Positions 53,480 through 62,089 of a DNA stretch of 64,000 bases are shown here, piece by piece. This DNA comes from Aquabacter sp965279295. GTDB lineage: Bacteria; Pseudomonadota; Alphaproteobacteria; Rhizobiales; Xanthobacteraceae. A model generated the notes under the pieces. That model was not told the origin of the DNA, searched no databases, and saw only the letters and a program-made list of their open reading frames with translations. How positions within the stretch are numbered: the stretch's first letter is position 1; every line of letters begins with the position of its first letter. The stretch is from the NCBI GenBank assembly GCA_965279295.1, contig CBDIHQ010000013.1; one strand, given 5' to 3'. The position numbers were made by a program, and so were the translations under genes.

Positions 53480-55491
53480 AGGGCATCCTCCAGCACCAGG
53501 AGTTCCGCGCCTTCATCCACCAGATCGCCCACCGCAAAACGGACCGACTTGACCTGGCCCTCGCGCGGGGCGGCGACTGTGTGCTCCATCTTCATGGCCT
53601 CCACCACCACCAGCGCATCGCCTTTGGCAACTTGGTCGCCGGGCTTCACCGCGACGCGAATGATGGTACCGGGCATCGGGGCCACCAGCCGGCCGGCGGT
53701 GCCCGTCGCCTCGATAGAGGCAACGCGGGGGTCGATATGGTCGAGGCTGCGCTCGGCTCCCGCCGCGAACACGGTGAGCTTCTGCCCCGAGCGCACCACC
53801 CGCGCACGCATGCGCACACCATCAAGCCGCGCCGTGAGCGCGCCATCCGGGTCCATGACGCCCTCCACCGCCATCTGGCCGCCCGGCAGATCGAGCCGGA
53901 AGCCGTCCCGCACATAATGCGCCCGCACCGCGATGCGCTGCCCCTGGTCGGAAAACGTTAGGTCTACGAAGGCGGAGCGGTTGAGGCGCCAGCCTGGCGC
54001 AAGCCCCCAGGGCGAGAACGGGTCGGCGGCCTCGGCCGATTGCGCGGACAAGCGCGCCTCATCCAGAAGCACATGCAACGCCGCCAGCGCCAGATCGCGC
54101 TGAGCCAAAGGCACGGGGCCGGGCAGAAGCGTCGCGCGATACCGTTCGATGAAGCCGGTGTCGAGATCGGCGGCCTCGAAAGCGGGCTCCGCGACGATGG
54201 CCTGAAGGAAGGCGCGGTTGGTGGGCAGGCCGACCACTTCTGTGGCGGCGAGCGCGGCGCCCATACGCCCCACCGCCTCCGCCCGGTCGGCGCCGAAGGC
54301 GATGATTTTGGCGATCATCGGGTCGTAATGGATCGACACGCTATCCCCGGCTCGCACGCCGGAATCGACCCGCGCGCCGGGGATTGCGAACGGCAGGACG
54401 AGATGGTCGAGCCGCCCAACCTGGGGCAGGAAGTCCCGCTCCGGGTCTTCGGCATAGAGCCGGACCTCTATGGCGTGGCCGATCAGGGGGATTTCCTGCT
54501 GGGAGAGGGGCAGCTTTTCGCCCCGCGCCACCCGGACCTGCCACTCCACCAGGTCCTGGCCGGTGATGGCCTCGGTGACGGGATGCTCCACCTGGAGGCG
54601 GGTGTTCATCTCCATGAAGAAGAAGTGGCCATCCTCAGCGATGAATTCCACCGTGCCGGCGCCGACATAGCCCACCGCCTTGGCGGCATCCACCGCCGCC
54701 TTGCCCATGGCGGCACGGCGTTCCGGGGAGAGGCCCGGCGCAGGAGCTTCCTCCACCACCTTCTGGTGACGACGCTGGATCGAGCAGTCGCGCTCGTGGA
54801 GATAGACCGCGTTGCCGTGACTGTCGGCGAACACCTGCACCTCGATATGGCGCGGCCGGGTGAGATATTTCTCCACCAGCACCCGGTCGTCGCCGAACGC
54901 GCTTTTCGCCTCGCGCTTGGCGGAGGCGAGTGCCGCAGCGAACTCGCCCGCCGCGCGCACCACCTTCATGCCCTTGCCGCCGCCGCCGGCGGACGCCTTG
55001 ATCAGCACGGGATAGCCGATCCGGTCCGCCTCGCGGGCGAGCAGCGCCTCATCCTGGTCGACGCCGTGATAGCCGGGCACCAGCGGCACGCCGGCGGTTT
55101 CCATCAGCGCCTTGGCGGCACTTTTTGAGCCCATGGCGCGGATTGCGGAGGCCGGCGGACCCACGAAGATGATGCCAGCCTTGTCGCAGGCGTCGGCGAA
55201 ATCCGCATTCTCGGAGAGGAAGCCGTAGCCGGGATGGATCGCATCCGCACCGGATCGCCGCGCGGCGTCCAGGATGGCGTCGATCCTGAGATAGCTCTCG
55301 CGCGCCGGGGCGGGGCCGATGGGGTAGGCCTCGTCCGCGCTCTCAACATGCAGCGCGTGGGCATCGGCTTCAGAATAGACCGCGATGGTCTTGATGCCCA
55401 TGGCGCGGGCGGTGCGCATGACCCGGACCGCGATCTCGCCCCGGTTGGCGATCAGCAGCGTGCGGATGGGCCGGTTGATGGGCCGGGTCAT
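53476..55491 (-). CDS. mccA: 3-methylcrotonyl-CoA carboxylase, biotin subunit
   Basis: 671 residues from the ATG at 55491, which overlaps the hydratase stop. The order is biotin carboxylase (RTLLIANRGEIAVRVMRTA; ATP-grasp around KASAGGGGKGMKVV; EMNTRLQVEHPVTEAITGQDLVEWQ), a BT-type linker, and a C-terminal biotinyl domain with the EAMKMEHTV lysine (about 635-643). It loads CO2 on biotin for the partner MccB. Acetyl-, propionyl- and geranyl-CoA carboxylases share this layout; the gene neighbours favour methylcrotonyl-CoA. Confidence 0.9.
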   Translation of the reverse strand: MTRPINRPIRTLLIANRGEIAVRVMRTARAMGIKTIAVYSEADAHALHVESADEAYPIGPAPARESYLRIDAILDAARRSGADAIHPGYGFLSENADFADACDKAGIIFVGPPASAIRAMGSKSAAKALMETAGVPLVPGYHGVDQDEALLAREADRIGYPVLIKASAGGGGKGMKVVRAAGEFAAALASAKREAKSAFGDDRVLVEKYLTRPRHIEVQVFADSHGNAVYLHERDCSIQRRHQKVVEEAPAPGLSPERRAAMGKAAVDAAKAVGYVGAGTVEFIAEDGHFFFMEMNTRLQVEHPVTEAITGQDLVEWQVRVARGEKLPLSQQEIPLIGHAIEVRLYAEDPERDFLPQVGRLDHLVLPFAIPGARVDSGVRAGDSVSIHYDPMIAKIIAFGADRAEAVGRMGAALAATEVVGLPTNRAFLQAIVAEPAFEAADLDTGFIERYRATLLPGPVPLAQRDLALAALHVLLDEARLSAQSAEAADPFSPWGLAPGWRLNRSAFVDLTFSDQGQRIAVRAHYVRDGFRLDLPGGQMAVEGVMDPDGALTARLDGVRMRARVVRSGQKLTVFAAGAERSLDHIDPRVASIEATGTAGRLVAPMPGTIIRVAVKPGDQVAKGDALVVVEAMKMEHTVAAPREGQVKSVRFAVGDLVDEGAELLVLEDAL

Positions 55492-56264
55492 GATTGCCCC
55501 CATTCGGGTTTGCGTTTTTCCAGGAAGGCGGCGAGACCCTCGCGGCCGTCCGCGCTCGCCCGCTGGTCGGCAATGCGGCGCGCGGTATCGCCGATCACCT
55601 CGGCCGACAGGGGGCGATCCACCGCCGCCACCAGATCCTTGGCGGCCCTGAGCGCGGCAGGGCTTGCGGCCCGCAGCGCCTTGAGATGGCGGGCGATGGC
55701 GGCATCCAGATCATCCGCCGGCACCACCTCATGCACGAGGCCGAGTTCCAGCGCCGTCTCGGCGGAAAACCGCTCGGCGGTGAGGAAATAGCGCCGCGCC
55801 TGCCGCGCGCCCATGGCCCGAACCAGATAGGGGCTGATGACCGCCGGGATCAGGCCGATCCGCACCTCGGTCACGGCGAACAGGGCCTCCGGCACCGCCA
55901 CCGCGATATCCGAACAGGCGATCAGGCCGATGGCCCCGGCAAAGGCCGAGCCGTGCACCCGGGCCAGCGTCGGCTTTGGGCAGGTGTCGATGGTGTGCAT
56001 GAGCGCGCCGAGCGCCTGCGCATCGGCGAGATTCTCGGCGTGCGAATAGCCCGCCATGCGGCGCATCCAGTTGAGGTCGGCCCCGGCGCAGAACGAGGCG
56101 CCGTTGGCGCGGAGCAGGACGGCGCGCACCTGGGGGTCGGCAGCCGCGTCCGCATAGGCGGCGGTGAGCGCGGCGATCAGCGCATCGTCGAAGGCGTTGT
56201 GCACTTCGGGGCGGTTAAGGGTGAGAATGGCGACGCCGTCCTCGTGGGAAATGAGGAGGGTCAT
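55488..56264 (-). CDS. Enoyl-CoA hydratase, methylglutaconyl-CoA hydratase type
   Basis: 258 residues from the ATG at 56264 with GAGAG upstream. The crotonase fold shows LNRPEVHNAFDDALI, GASFCAGADLNWMRRM (the oxyanion loop, in the LNWM form typical of AUH/LiuC) and AVTEVRIGLIPAVISPYLV (catalytic Glu region). It hydrates 3-methylglutaconyl-CoA to HMG-CoA. Its position between mccB and mccA fits. The 214 bases before it, down from mccB, hold a REPIN-like repeat. Confidence 0.88.
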   Translation of the reverse strand: MTLLISHEDGVAILTLNRPEVHNAFDDALIAALTAAYADAAADPQVRAVLLRANGASFCAGADLNWMRRMAGYSHAENLADAQALGALMHTIDTCPKPTLARVHGSAFAGAIGLIACSDIAVAVPEALFAVTEVRIGLIPAVISPYLVRAMGARQARRYFLTAERFSAETALELGLVHEVVPADDLDAAIARHLKALRAASPAALRAAKDLVAAVDRPLSAEVIGDTARRIADQRASADGREGLAAFLEKRKPEWGQS

Positions 56265-56289
56265 GATCTCTCTCCCCTCTCCCGCAACC

Positions 56290-56416
56290 TGTCCCCTCCC
56301 CCCTTGAGGGGGTGGGCTAGGGTGGGGCGTATGGCGCCGCCTGGACCACCCTTGCCGGAGCAAATGGAGAGATACCCCCCACCCCACCCCACCCCCTCAA
56401 GGGGGGAGGGAGGGAA
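56290..56416. repeat. REPIN-like inverted doublet between mccB and the hydratase gene
   Basis: Two copies of a unit with the core CCCCCCTTGAGGGGGTGGG (56290-56332 and, inverted, 56369-56416) face each other. The second copy contains the run GAGAGATACCCCCCACCCC, which is matched in reverse complement at 61950-61992. It lies in the 214-base gap within the liu operon. Confidence 0.75.
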
Positions 56417-56478
56417 ACCTGCAGGGGAGGACGCACATTCCGCGAGGTCGGATAGGACCTTGCTTGTAAGCTTACCCA

Positions 56479-58086
56479 TCACATCCGGAACACGCCGAAG
56501 CGTGTCTCCCTCGGCGGTGCATTCAGCGATGCCGACAAGGCAAGCGCCAGAACCATCCGCGTGTCGGCCGGGTCGATCACCCCGTCGTCCCAAAGCCGCG
56601 CCGAGGAATAATAGGGGTGGCCCTGGCGCTCATACTGCGCCTGGATCGGCGCCTTGAAGGCGGCCTCATCCTCGCCGGACCATGTGCCGCCCTTGCCCTC
56701 GATCCCATCGCGGCGCACCTGGGCGAGCACGTTGGCCGCCTGTTCGCCGCCCATGACCGAGATGCGGGAGTTCGGCCACATCCAGAGGAAGCGGGGATCG
56801 AAGGCGCGTCCGCACATGCCGTAGTTTCCAGCGCCAAAGGAATTGCCGATCACCACGGTGAACTTCGGTACGCTGGCGCACGAGACTGCGTTGACCAGCT
56901 TGGCGCCGTCCTTGGCGATGCCGCCGGCCTCGTACTTCCGGCCCACCATGAAGCCGGTGATATTCTGGAGGAACACCAGCGGTATCTGGCGTTGGCAGCA
57001 CAGCTCCACGAAATGCGCGCCCTTCAGCGCGCTCTCGGAAAACAGGATGCCGTTATTGGCGATGATCCCCACGGGATAGCCAAAGATGCGCGCGAAGCCA
57101 GTGACGAGACTGGTGCCGTAGAGCGGCTTGAATTCATCGAAATCCGAGCCGTCGACGATGCGAGCGATGATCTGGCGCACATCGAACGGCTTCTTCGGGT
57201 CCTGCGAGACGATGCCGTAAATATCCTCAGCGTCGTACAGCGGCGCGCGAGGCACGGCGAGATCGAGCCCGTGGCTCTTGGACCGGTTGAGATCGGCGAC
57301 GATGGTGCGGGCGATGCCGAGCGCGTGGGCATCATTCTCCGCCATGTGGTCGGCGACGCCCGAGGTGCGGGTGTGGACGTCAGCGCCGCCCAATTCCTCG
57401 GCGGTGACCACCTCGCCAGTGGCAGCTTTCACCAGCGGTGGGCCGGCCAGGAAGATGGTGGCCTGGTTTTTCACCATGATGGACTGGTCGGCCATGGCGG
57501 GCACATAGGCGCCGCCGGCGGTGCAGCTTCCCATCACCACCGCGATCTGGGCGATGCCTTCGGCCGACATATTGGCCTGGTTGAAGAAGATGCGGCCGAA
57601 ATGCTCGCGGTCCGGGAAGACTTCGTCCTGGTTCGGCAGGTTGGCGCCGCCGCTGTCCACGAGATAGATGCAGGGCAGATGGTTTTCCCGCGCAATGGCC
57701 TGGGCCCGCAGGTGCTTCTTCACCGTGACGGGAAAATAGGTGCCGCCCTTAACCGTCGCATCATTGGCGACGATCATGCATTCGCGGCCCGAAACCCGGC
57801 CGATGCCGGTGATGATGCCGGCCGCCGGGATATCGTCGTCATACAGGCCGTAAGCGGCGAGCTGGGAGAGCTCGAGAAACGGCGAGCCGGTGTCGAGCAG
57901 GGTGCGGATGCGGTCGCGCGGGAGCAGCTTGCCGCGCTTCAGATGGCGTTCGCGGGCGACCGACCCGCCGCCCTCGGAGATGCGCTCCACATGGCTGCGC
58001 AAATCCGCCACGCTGGCTTCCAGCGCCTCGCGATTGCGCCGGAACGCCTCGGACCGGCGGTCGACCCCATCCTCGATGATGGCCAT
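56479..58086 (-). CDS. mccB: 3-methylcrotonyl-CoA carboxylase, carboxyltransferase subunit
   Basis: 535 residues from the ATG at 58086 with GGTGAGA upstream; the frame runs on into the gap but that part has no support. The two crotonase-like halves of a carboxyltransferase are clear: the N-terminal half has VKGGTYFPVTVKKHLRAQAIA and YLVDSGGANLPNQDEVFPDREHFGR; the C-terminal half has GIIANNGILFSESALKGAHF and PLVFLQNITGFMVGRKYE with FGAGNYGMCGRAFDPRFLW. It transfers CO2 to 3-methylcrotonyl-CoA. It is the first gene of the operon. Confidence 0.92.
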   Translation of the reverse strand: MAIIEDGVDRRSEAFRRNREALEASVADLRSHVERISEGGGSVARERHLKRGKLLPRDRIRTLLDTGSPFLELSQLAAYGLYDDDIPAAGIITGIGRVSGRECMIVANDATVKGGTYFPVTVKKHLRAQAIARENHLPCIYLVDSGGANLPNQDEVFPDREHFGRIFFNQANMSAEGIAQIAVVMGSCTAGGAYVPAMADQSIMVKNQATIFLAGPPLVKAATGEVVTAEELGGADVHTRTSGVADHMAENDAHALGIARTIVADLNRSKSHGLDLAVPRAPLYDAEDIYGIVSQDPKKPFDVRQIIARIVDGSDFDEFKPLYGTSLVTGFARIFGYPVGIIANNGILFSESALKGAHFVELCCQRQIPLVFLQNITGFMVGRKYEAGGIAKDGAKLVNAVSCASVPKFTVVIGNSFGAGNYGMCGRAFDPRFLWMWPNSRISVMGGEQAANVLAQVRRDGIEGKGGTWSGEDEAAFKAPIQAQYERQGHPYYSSARLWDDGVIDPADTRMVLALALSASLNAPPRETRFGVFRM

Positions 58087-58204
58087 GAGCTGTCTCACCC
58101 CATGTGTATGGAAGACGGGCGATGGCCCAATGCGGCACATGGAGAGCGATCGGAAACCGATCCACGCGCGCCAATCCTCCGGGTGCCGATCCAGGCCGGC
58201 TTGG

Positions 58205-58231
58205 AAACGATCGTACGTTTTTTTCCTGGAA
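58205..58231 (-). promoter_or_regulatory. Predicted TetR operator upstream of mccB
   Basis: AAACGATCGTACGTTT (58205-58220) is a 16-base palindrome apart from the inner bases, followed by TTTTCCTGGAA. The same string CGTnCGnTTnTTTCCTnGAA recurs at 59040-59059 (16 of 20 identical). It lies between the TetR gene's 3' end and mccB, about 120 bases from the mccB start. Confidence 0.5.
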
Positions 58232-58244
58232 GCGCAAGAGGCTT

Positions 58245-58883
58245 TCAGGCGCTCGCGCGGCGGCGCCCGGTCTGTGCATTCACCCGCGCACCGGGGACGG
58301 CGACGCCCCCGACAACCAGATCGGTATAGATCGCCACCAGTTCGTCCTGGCTGAGGCGCCCGTCCGGGCGATACCACATGCAGATCCCGGTCAGCATGGA
58401 GATGATGGCATAGGTGGAGACCATCGGTTCCGGCACGCGAAACACCCCCTGGTCCGCACCCTCGCGCAAGGCATCCTCCAGCAGATGCTCGTAGCGCCGG
58501 CGCATTTCAACCGCGACCGCGCGATGCGCCTCGTCCAGTGAACGGATTTCCATATTGGCGATGAAGACGTGGGCGCTGCGCGTCATGTGATAGCGCAGAT
58601 GGAAGTCGACGAACGCCTTTAAACGCTCCAGCGGACCATCGATCCCCGTCATCGCCGCCTCGGCATTGGCGATCAGGTCTTCCATATGGTCGCGAACGAT
58701 ATCGAACAGCAGGCTCTGCTTGTTCTCGAAATATTTGTAGAGCGACCCGGACTGGAGGCCGACCTCAGACGCAAGCTGGCGCAGGCTCATCGCCTCGTAG
58801 CCGTGCTTATAGATGAGTTGGACGCCCGCCTGGCGGATGGCCTTCGCGGTCCGTGCGCCGTTGGAACCGACTGTGCGCGCCAT
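58245..58883 (-). CDS. TetR-family regulator
   Basis: 212 residues from the ATG at 58883; the very long open frame upstream is a shadow of other genes. The DNA-binding domain is RTAKAIRQAGVQLIYKHGYEAMSLRQLASEVGLQSGSLYKYF (about 10-51), followed by a helical C-terminal domain with LLDALREGADQGVFRVPEP-like segments. Its neighbours on one side are leucine-degradation genes and on the other an acyl-CoA synthetase/ABC operon, so an acyl-CoA or acid ligand is likely, as in LiuQ-like TetR proteins. Shared palindromes on both sides support control of both operons. Confidence 0.88.
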   Translation of the reverse strand: MARTVGSNGARTAKAIRQAGVQLIYKHGYEAMSLRQLASEVGLQSGSLYKYFENKQSLLFDIVRDHMEDLIANAEAAMTGIDGPLERLKAFVDFHLRYHMTRSAHVFIANMEIRSLDEAHRAVAVEMRRRYEHLLEDALREGADQGVFRVPEPMVSTYAIISMLTGICMWYRPDGRLSQDELVAIYTDLVVGGVAVPGARVNAQTGRRRASA

Positions 58884-59036
58884 CTGACTTCCGACCTGCG
58901 GATCGGGCCTTGCCTGCCCTGAGCACCGGGTGTTGGATGAATGCCGCTCGATGGAGCGGCGCGACGTACAGTGAGCGCGCCGTTCCCGCGACGCAAGCCG
59001 GGAAAGGCAAAAAGAGCCTTGACCACGGGAAAAAAA

Positions 59037-59059
59037 GAACGTTCGATTGTTTCCTAGAA
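59037..59059. promoter_or_regulatory. Second predicted TetR operator, upstream of the acyl-CoA synthetase/ABC operon
   Basis: GAACGTTCGATTGTTT (59037-59052), with the perfect palindrome GAACGTTC, continues TTTCCTAGAA. It resembles the site upstream of mccB and lies in the divergent gap between the TetR gene and the ABC gene at 59157. The rest of the gap 58884-59156 is without a gene. Confidence 0.5.
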
Positions 59060-59089
59060 TAAGCTCGACGGCATGATCGAGCGATGCAC

Positions 59090-59150
59090 CTCCCGCTAGA
59101 GGAGGGCTGAAAAGGGAGGGAGAGCGCAAAGCGCCTCCCATTCGAGGGAG
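59090..59150. repeat. Short hairpins in the leader of the livG-like gene
   Basis: CCTCCCGCTAGAGGAGGG (about 59089-59106) and CCTCCCATTCGAGGGAGG (about 59134-59151) are two short palindromes of the same CCTCCC/GGGAGG type found elsewhere in the window. The second covers the ribosome site of the next gene and could lower its translation when paired. Confidence 0.6.
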
Positions 59151-59156
59151 GAAGAG

Positions 59157-59963
59157 TTGGGCGCCGCACTCCTGGACGTGCGTGATATTTCGTTGCGCTT
59201 CGGCGGCCTCCGGGCGCTGAACGAGGTCGGCTTTCGCGTCGACAAAGGCGAGCTGTTCTCCATCATCGGCCCCAACGGCGCCGGCAAGACATCGCTCCTC
59301 AACTGCATCTCCGGCCGATACTCCCCTCAGGAAGGGGCCATCGCCTTCGAGGGCCGGGACATCACGCGGCTGAAGCCCAACAAGCGGGCTGCCATCGGCA
59401 TCGGCCGCACGTTCCAGAACCTCGCGCTGTTCAGCCATATGAGCGTGCTGGACAACATCATGGTCGGCCGCCACCACCTCCTGAAGAACAACCTGTTCAC
59501 CGGCGCCCTCTACTGGATCGGCGGGGCGCAGAAGGAGGAGTTGGAGCACCGCCGGAAGGTGGAGGATGTGATCGACTTCCTCGACATCCAGCATGTGCGC
59601 AAAGCCACCGCCGGCACCCTGTCCTATGGCCTGCGCAAGCGGGTGGAATTGGCCCGCGCCGTGGCGCTGGAGCCCAAGCTGATCCTCCTCGATGAGCCCA
59701 TGGCGGGCATGAATCTCGAGGAGAAGGAGGACATGGCCCGCTACATCGTCGATCTCAACGAGGAATGGGGTATGACCATCATCATGATCGAGCACGACAT
59801 GGGCGTGGTGATGGACATTTCCCACCGCGTCATGGTGCTCGATTTCGGCCGCAAGATCGCTGAGGGACTGCCAGAGACCATTCTCGCCAACCCGCATGTG
59901 AAGAAGGCCTATCTCGGCGAGGACGACCCCTTGCTCGAAGAACCCGAAGCCCTGCCGGCGTGA
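59157..59963 (+). CDS. Liv-type ABC transporter ATPase (LivG-like)
   Basis: 268 residues from a TTG at 59157 with GGGAGGAAGAG upstream. Walker A GPNGAGKTSLLN, Q-loop TFQNLALF, signature LSYGLRKRVELARAV and Walker B LILLDEPMAGMNLEEKED are intact, with the switch His in IEHDMGVV. The LivG-type tail LPETILANPHVKKAYLGEDD is present. It begins an operon with an acyl-CoA synthetase and two Liv-type permeases; the binding protein and LivF are presumably past the window end. Confidence 0.9.
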   Translation: MGAALLDVRDISLRFGGLRALNEVGFRVDKGELFSIIGPNGAGKTSLLNCISGRYSPQEGAIAFEGRDITRLKPNKRAAIGIGRTFQNLALFSHMSVLDNIMVGRHHLLKNNLFTGALYWIGGAQKEELEHRRKVEDVIDFLDIQHVRKATAGTLSYGLRKRVELARAVALEPKLILLDEPMAGMNLEEKEDMARYIVDLNEEWGMTIIMIEHDMGVVMDISHRVMVLDFGRKIAEGLPETILANPHVKKAYLGEDDPLLEEPEALPA

Positions 59964-59973
59964 GCATGATCCG

Positions 59974-61920
59974 ATGAACACACCCGCAGCCCTGCCGGAC
60001 CTTAGGGTCCACGACACCTTCCCCAAGCTGCTGGAGCTTCACGCGCGGCAGCACCCGGACGACATCTGGCTGCGCGAGAAGGATCTCGGCATTTGGAACG
60101 CCTACACCTGGAAGCAGGTGGCGGAGCGGGTGCGGCGCATGGCGCTCGGGCTGGAGGTTCTCGGCGTGAAACGCGGCGACGTGGTGGCGCTGATCGGCGA
60201 CAACCGGCCCGAATGGCTGATGGGCGAAATCGCCGTCCATGCGGCCGGTGCCATGAGTCTGGGCATATATCGCGACGCGCTGGCGGACGAGGTGGCCTAT
60301 CTCGTCACCCATTCCGACGTGTCGGTGATCCTGGCGGAGGACGAGGAGCAGGTCGACAAGCTGCTGCAGCTCGAAGATCGCATCCCCACCGTTCGCCACA
60401 TCATCTATGCCGACCCGCGCGGTCTGCGGAAATATGAGGATTCCCGCCTTCTCTCCCTGAAAGACCTGGAAGAGACCGGCGCCGTCCGCCACGCCGCCGC
60501 GCCGAACCATTATCCCGCATTGGTCGCGGGCGGATCGGGCGAAGAGATCGCCATCCTGTGCACCACGTCGGGCACCACCTCGCATCCCAAGCTCGCCATG
60601 CTGACCTCGGCCGCGCTGATCCGCCATTGCGGCGCCTATCTCGCCGCCGACATGCGCGGGCCGGACGATGAATATGTCAGCGTGCTCCAGATGCCGTGGA
60701 TTATGGAGCAGATCTACGCCTTCGGTCAGGCACTTATCTCTCGCATGAAGGTGAACTTCGTCGAGGAGCCCGAAACCATGATGGCGGACATGCGCGAAAT
60801 TGGCCCCTCCTTCGTGCTGTTCGCACCGCGCGTCTGGGAGCAGATCGCCGCCGATGTGCGCGCCCGCATGATGGACGCCTCCCTGCTGAAGCGAACCCTG
60901 TTCGATCTCGGTATGAAGCTCGGCCTCAGAGCGCTGGACCAGGGGCGCCGCTCGCGCCTCGCGGATGTCATCCTGTTCAGCGCATTGCGGGACCGTCTCG
61001 GCTTTTCCCGGCTGAAGTCCGCCGCCACCGGCGGCGCGGCGCTGGGGCCGGAAACCTTCCGCTTCTTCCTGGCGCTCGGCGTGCCCATGCGTCAGCTTTA
61101 CGGCCAGACGGAACTGCTCGGCGCCTACACCATCCACACCGCGAGCGACGTGGACTTCGACACCGTGGGTGTGCCGATGGAGGGGGTGGAACTGCGCATC
61201 GACGATCCAGACCCAAACGGGCTGGGCGAGATCGTCACCCGTCATCCCAATATTTTCTCCGGCTATTACCGGAGCGAGGAGGAGACCGCGAAGTCGCTTT
61301 CCGAGGGCGGCTGGATGCACACGGGGGATGCCGGCTTCCTCAATGCGCGCGGCCACCTCGTGGTGATCGACCGGGTCCGCGACATGGCCTCGACCGCCCA
61401 TGGCGACCGTTTCTCGCCGCAATACATCGAGAACAAGCTGAAATTCTCGCCCTATGTGGCGGAAGCGGTGATCCTCGGCGATGGGCGCGCGCAGCTCGCC
61501 GCCATGATCTGCATCCGCTTCCCGATCGTGGCGAAATGGGCGGAGAAGAACCGCATCGCCTTCACCACCTACACCGACCTTGCCGCCCGCGCCGAGGTGA
61601 TCGCGCTGCTGCGGCGCGAGGTGGATCAGGTGAACAAGACCCTGCCGGAAAAGCAGCGCATCTCGAAATTCCTGCTGCTCTACAAAGAGCTGGACGCCGA
61701 CGACGGCGAACTGACGCGCACCCGCAAGGTGCGGCGCGGTGTAATCAACGAACGCTATGGCGACATCATCGACGCCATGTATCGCGGCGATCCGAAGATC
61801 GACGTGGATACCACGATCACCTTTCAGGACGGCACCAAACAGCGCATTCGCACAGTGCTGAACGTGGTGGACCTGGACATCGCCGCGCCCATACCGGCGG
61901 CAAAGCGGAGGGCGGCGTGA
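59974..61920 (+). CDS. AMP-forming acyl-CoA synthetase (long-chain type)
   Basis: 648 residues. AMP-binding core: CTTSGTTSHPKLAML (about 196-210), GAALGPETFRFF and YGQTELLGAY (motif II); FSGYYRSEEETAKSLSEGGWMHTGDAGFLNARG (about 423-455) covers the ATP/hinge region, and the C-terminal lid domain ends about 600. The adenylate-forming Lys region DGELTRTRKVRRGVINERY replaces the usual PRT-K. It activates a carboxylic acid to its CoA ester. It is embedded between ABC transporter genes, which suggests uptake coupled to CoA activation of a medium/long-chain or aromatic acid. Confidence 0.9.
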   Translation: MNTPAALPDLRVHDTFPKLLELHARQHPDDIWLREKDLGIWNAYTWKQVAERVRRMALGLEVLGVKRGDVVALIGDNRPEWLMGEIAVHAAGAMSLGIYRDALADEVAYLVTHSDVSVILAEDEEQVDKLLQLEDRIPTVRHIIYADPRGLRKYEDSRLLSLKDLEETGAVRHAAAPNHYPALVAGGSGEEIAILCTTSGTTSHPKLAMLTSAALIRHCGAYLAADMRGPDDEYVSVLQMPWIMEQIYAFGQALISRMKVNFVEEPETMMADMREIGPSFVLFAPRVWEQIAADVRARMMDASLLKRTLFDLGMKLGLRALDQGRRSRLADVILFSALRDRLGFSRLKSAATGGAALGPETFRFFLALGVPMRQLYGQTELLGAYTIHTASDVDFDTVGVPMEGVELRIDDPDPNGLGEIVTRHPNIFSGYYRSEEETAKSLSEGGWMHTGDAGFLNARGHLVVIDRVRDMASTAHGDRFSPQYIENKLKFSPYVAEAVILGDGRAQLAAMICIRFPIVAKWAEKNRIAFTTYTDLAARAEVIALLRREVDQVNKTLPEKQRISKFLLLYKELDADDGELTRTRKVRRGVINERYGDIIDAMYRGDPKIDVDTTITFQDGTKQRIRTVLNVVDLDIAAPIPAAKRRAA

Positions 61921-61949
61921 TGGACTGGTCCGAGCACGCAACGCTGAAT

Positions 61950-62066
61950 CCTCCCCCCTTGAGGGGGAGGGCAGGGTGGGGGGTATCTCTCCAATTGCCC
62001 TTGCAGCCCAGCACCAAGCCGCACCATACCCCCCACCCCAACCCTCCCCCTCAAGGGTGGAGGGAG
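61950..62066. repeat. REPIN-like inverted doublet between the synthetase and livH
   Basis: Two facing copies of a CCCCCTTGAGGGGGAGGG-type unit (61950-61992 and 62027-62066). Its left copy, with GGGGGGTATCTCTCC, is the reverse complement of the right part of the element at 56290-56416, so the two elements are in opposite orientation about 5.6 kb apart. It lies in the gap between the synthetase and livH. Confidence 0.8.
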
Positions 62067-62089
62067 TCAGTGCGCGCGGGAGGGTTCCG

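Noticed and set aside
56290..56416. CRISPR-like repeats
   Set aside because: The repeats are facing palindromes, not evenly spaced direct repeats with spacers, and no cas gene is present.
56617..58329. Open frame of 570 codons on the plus strand
   Set aside because: Antisense to mccB, whose carboxyltransferase motifs are unambiguous.
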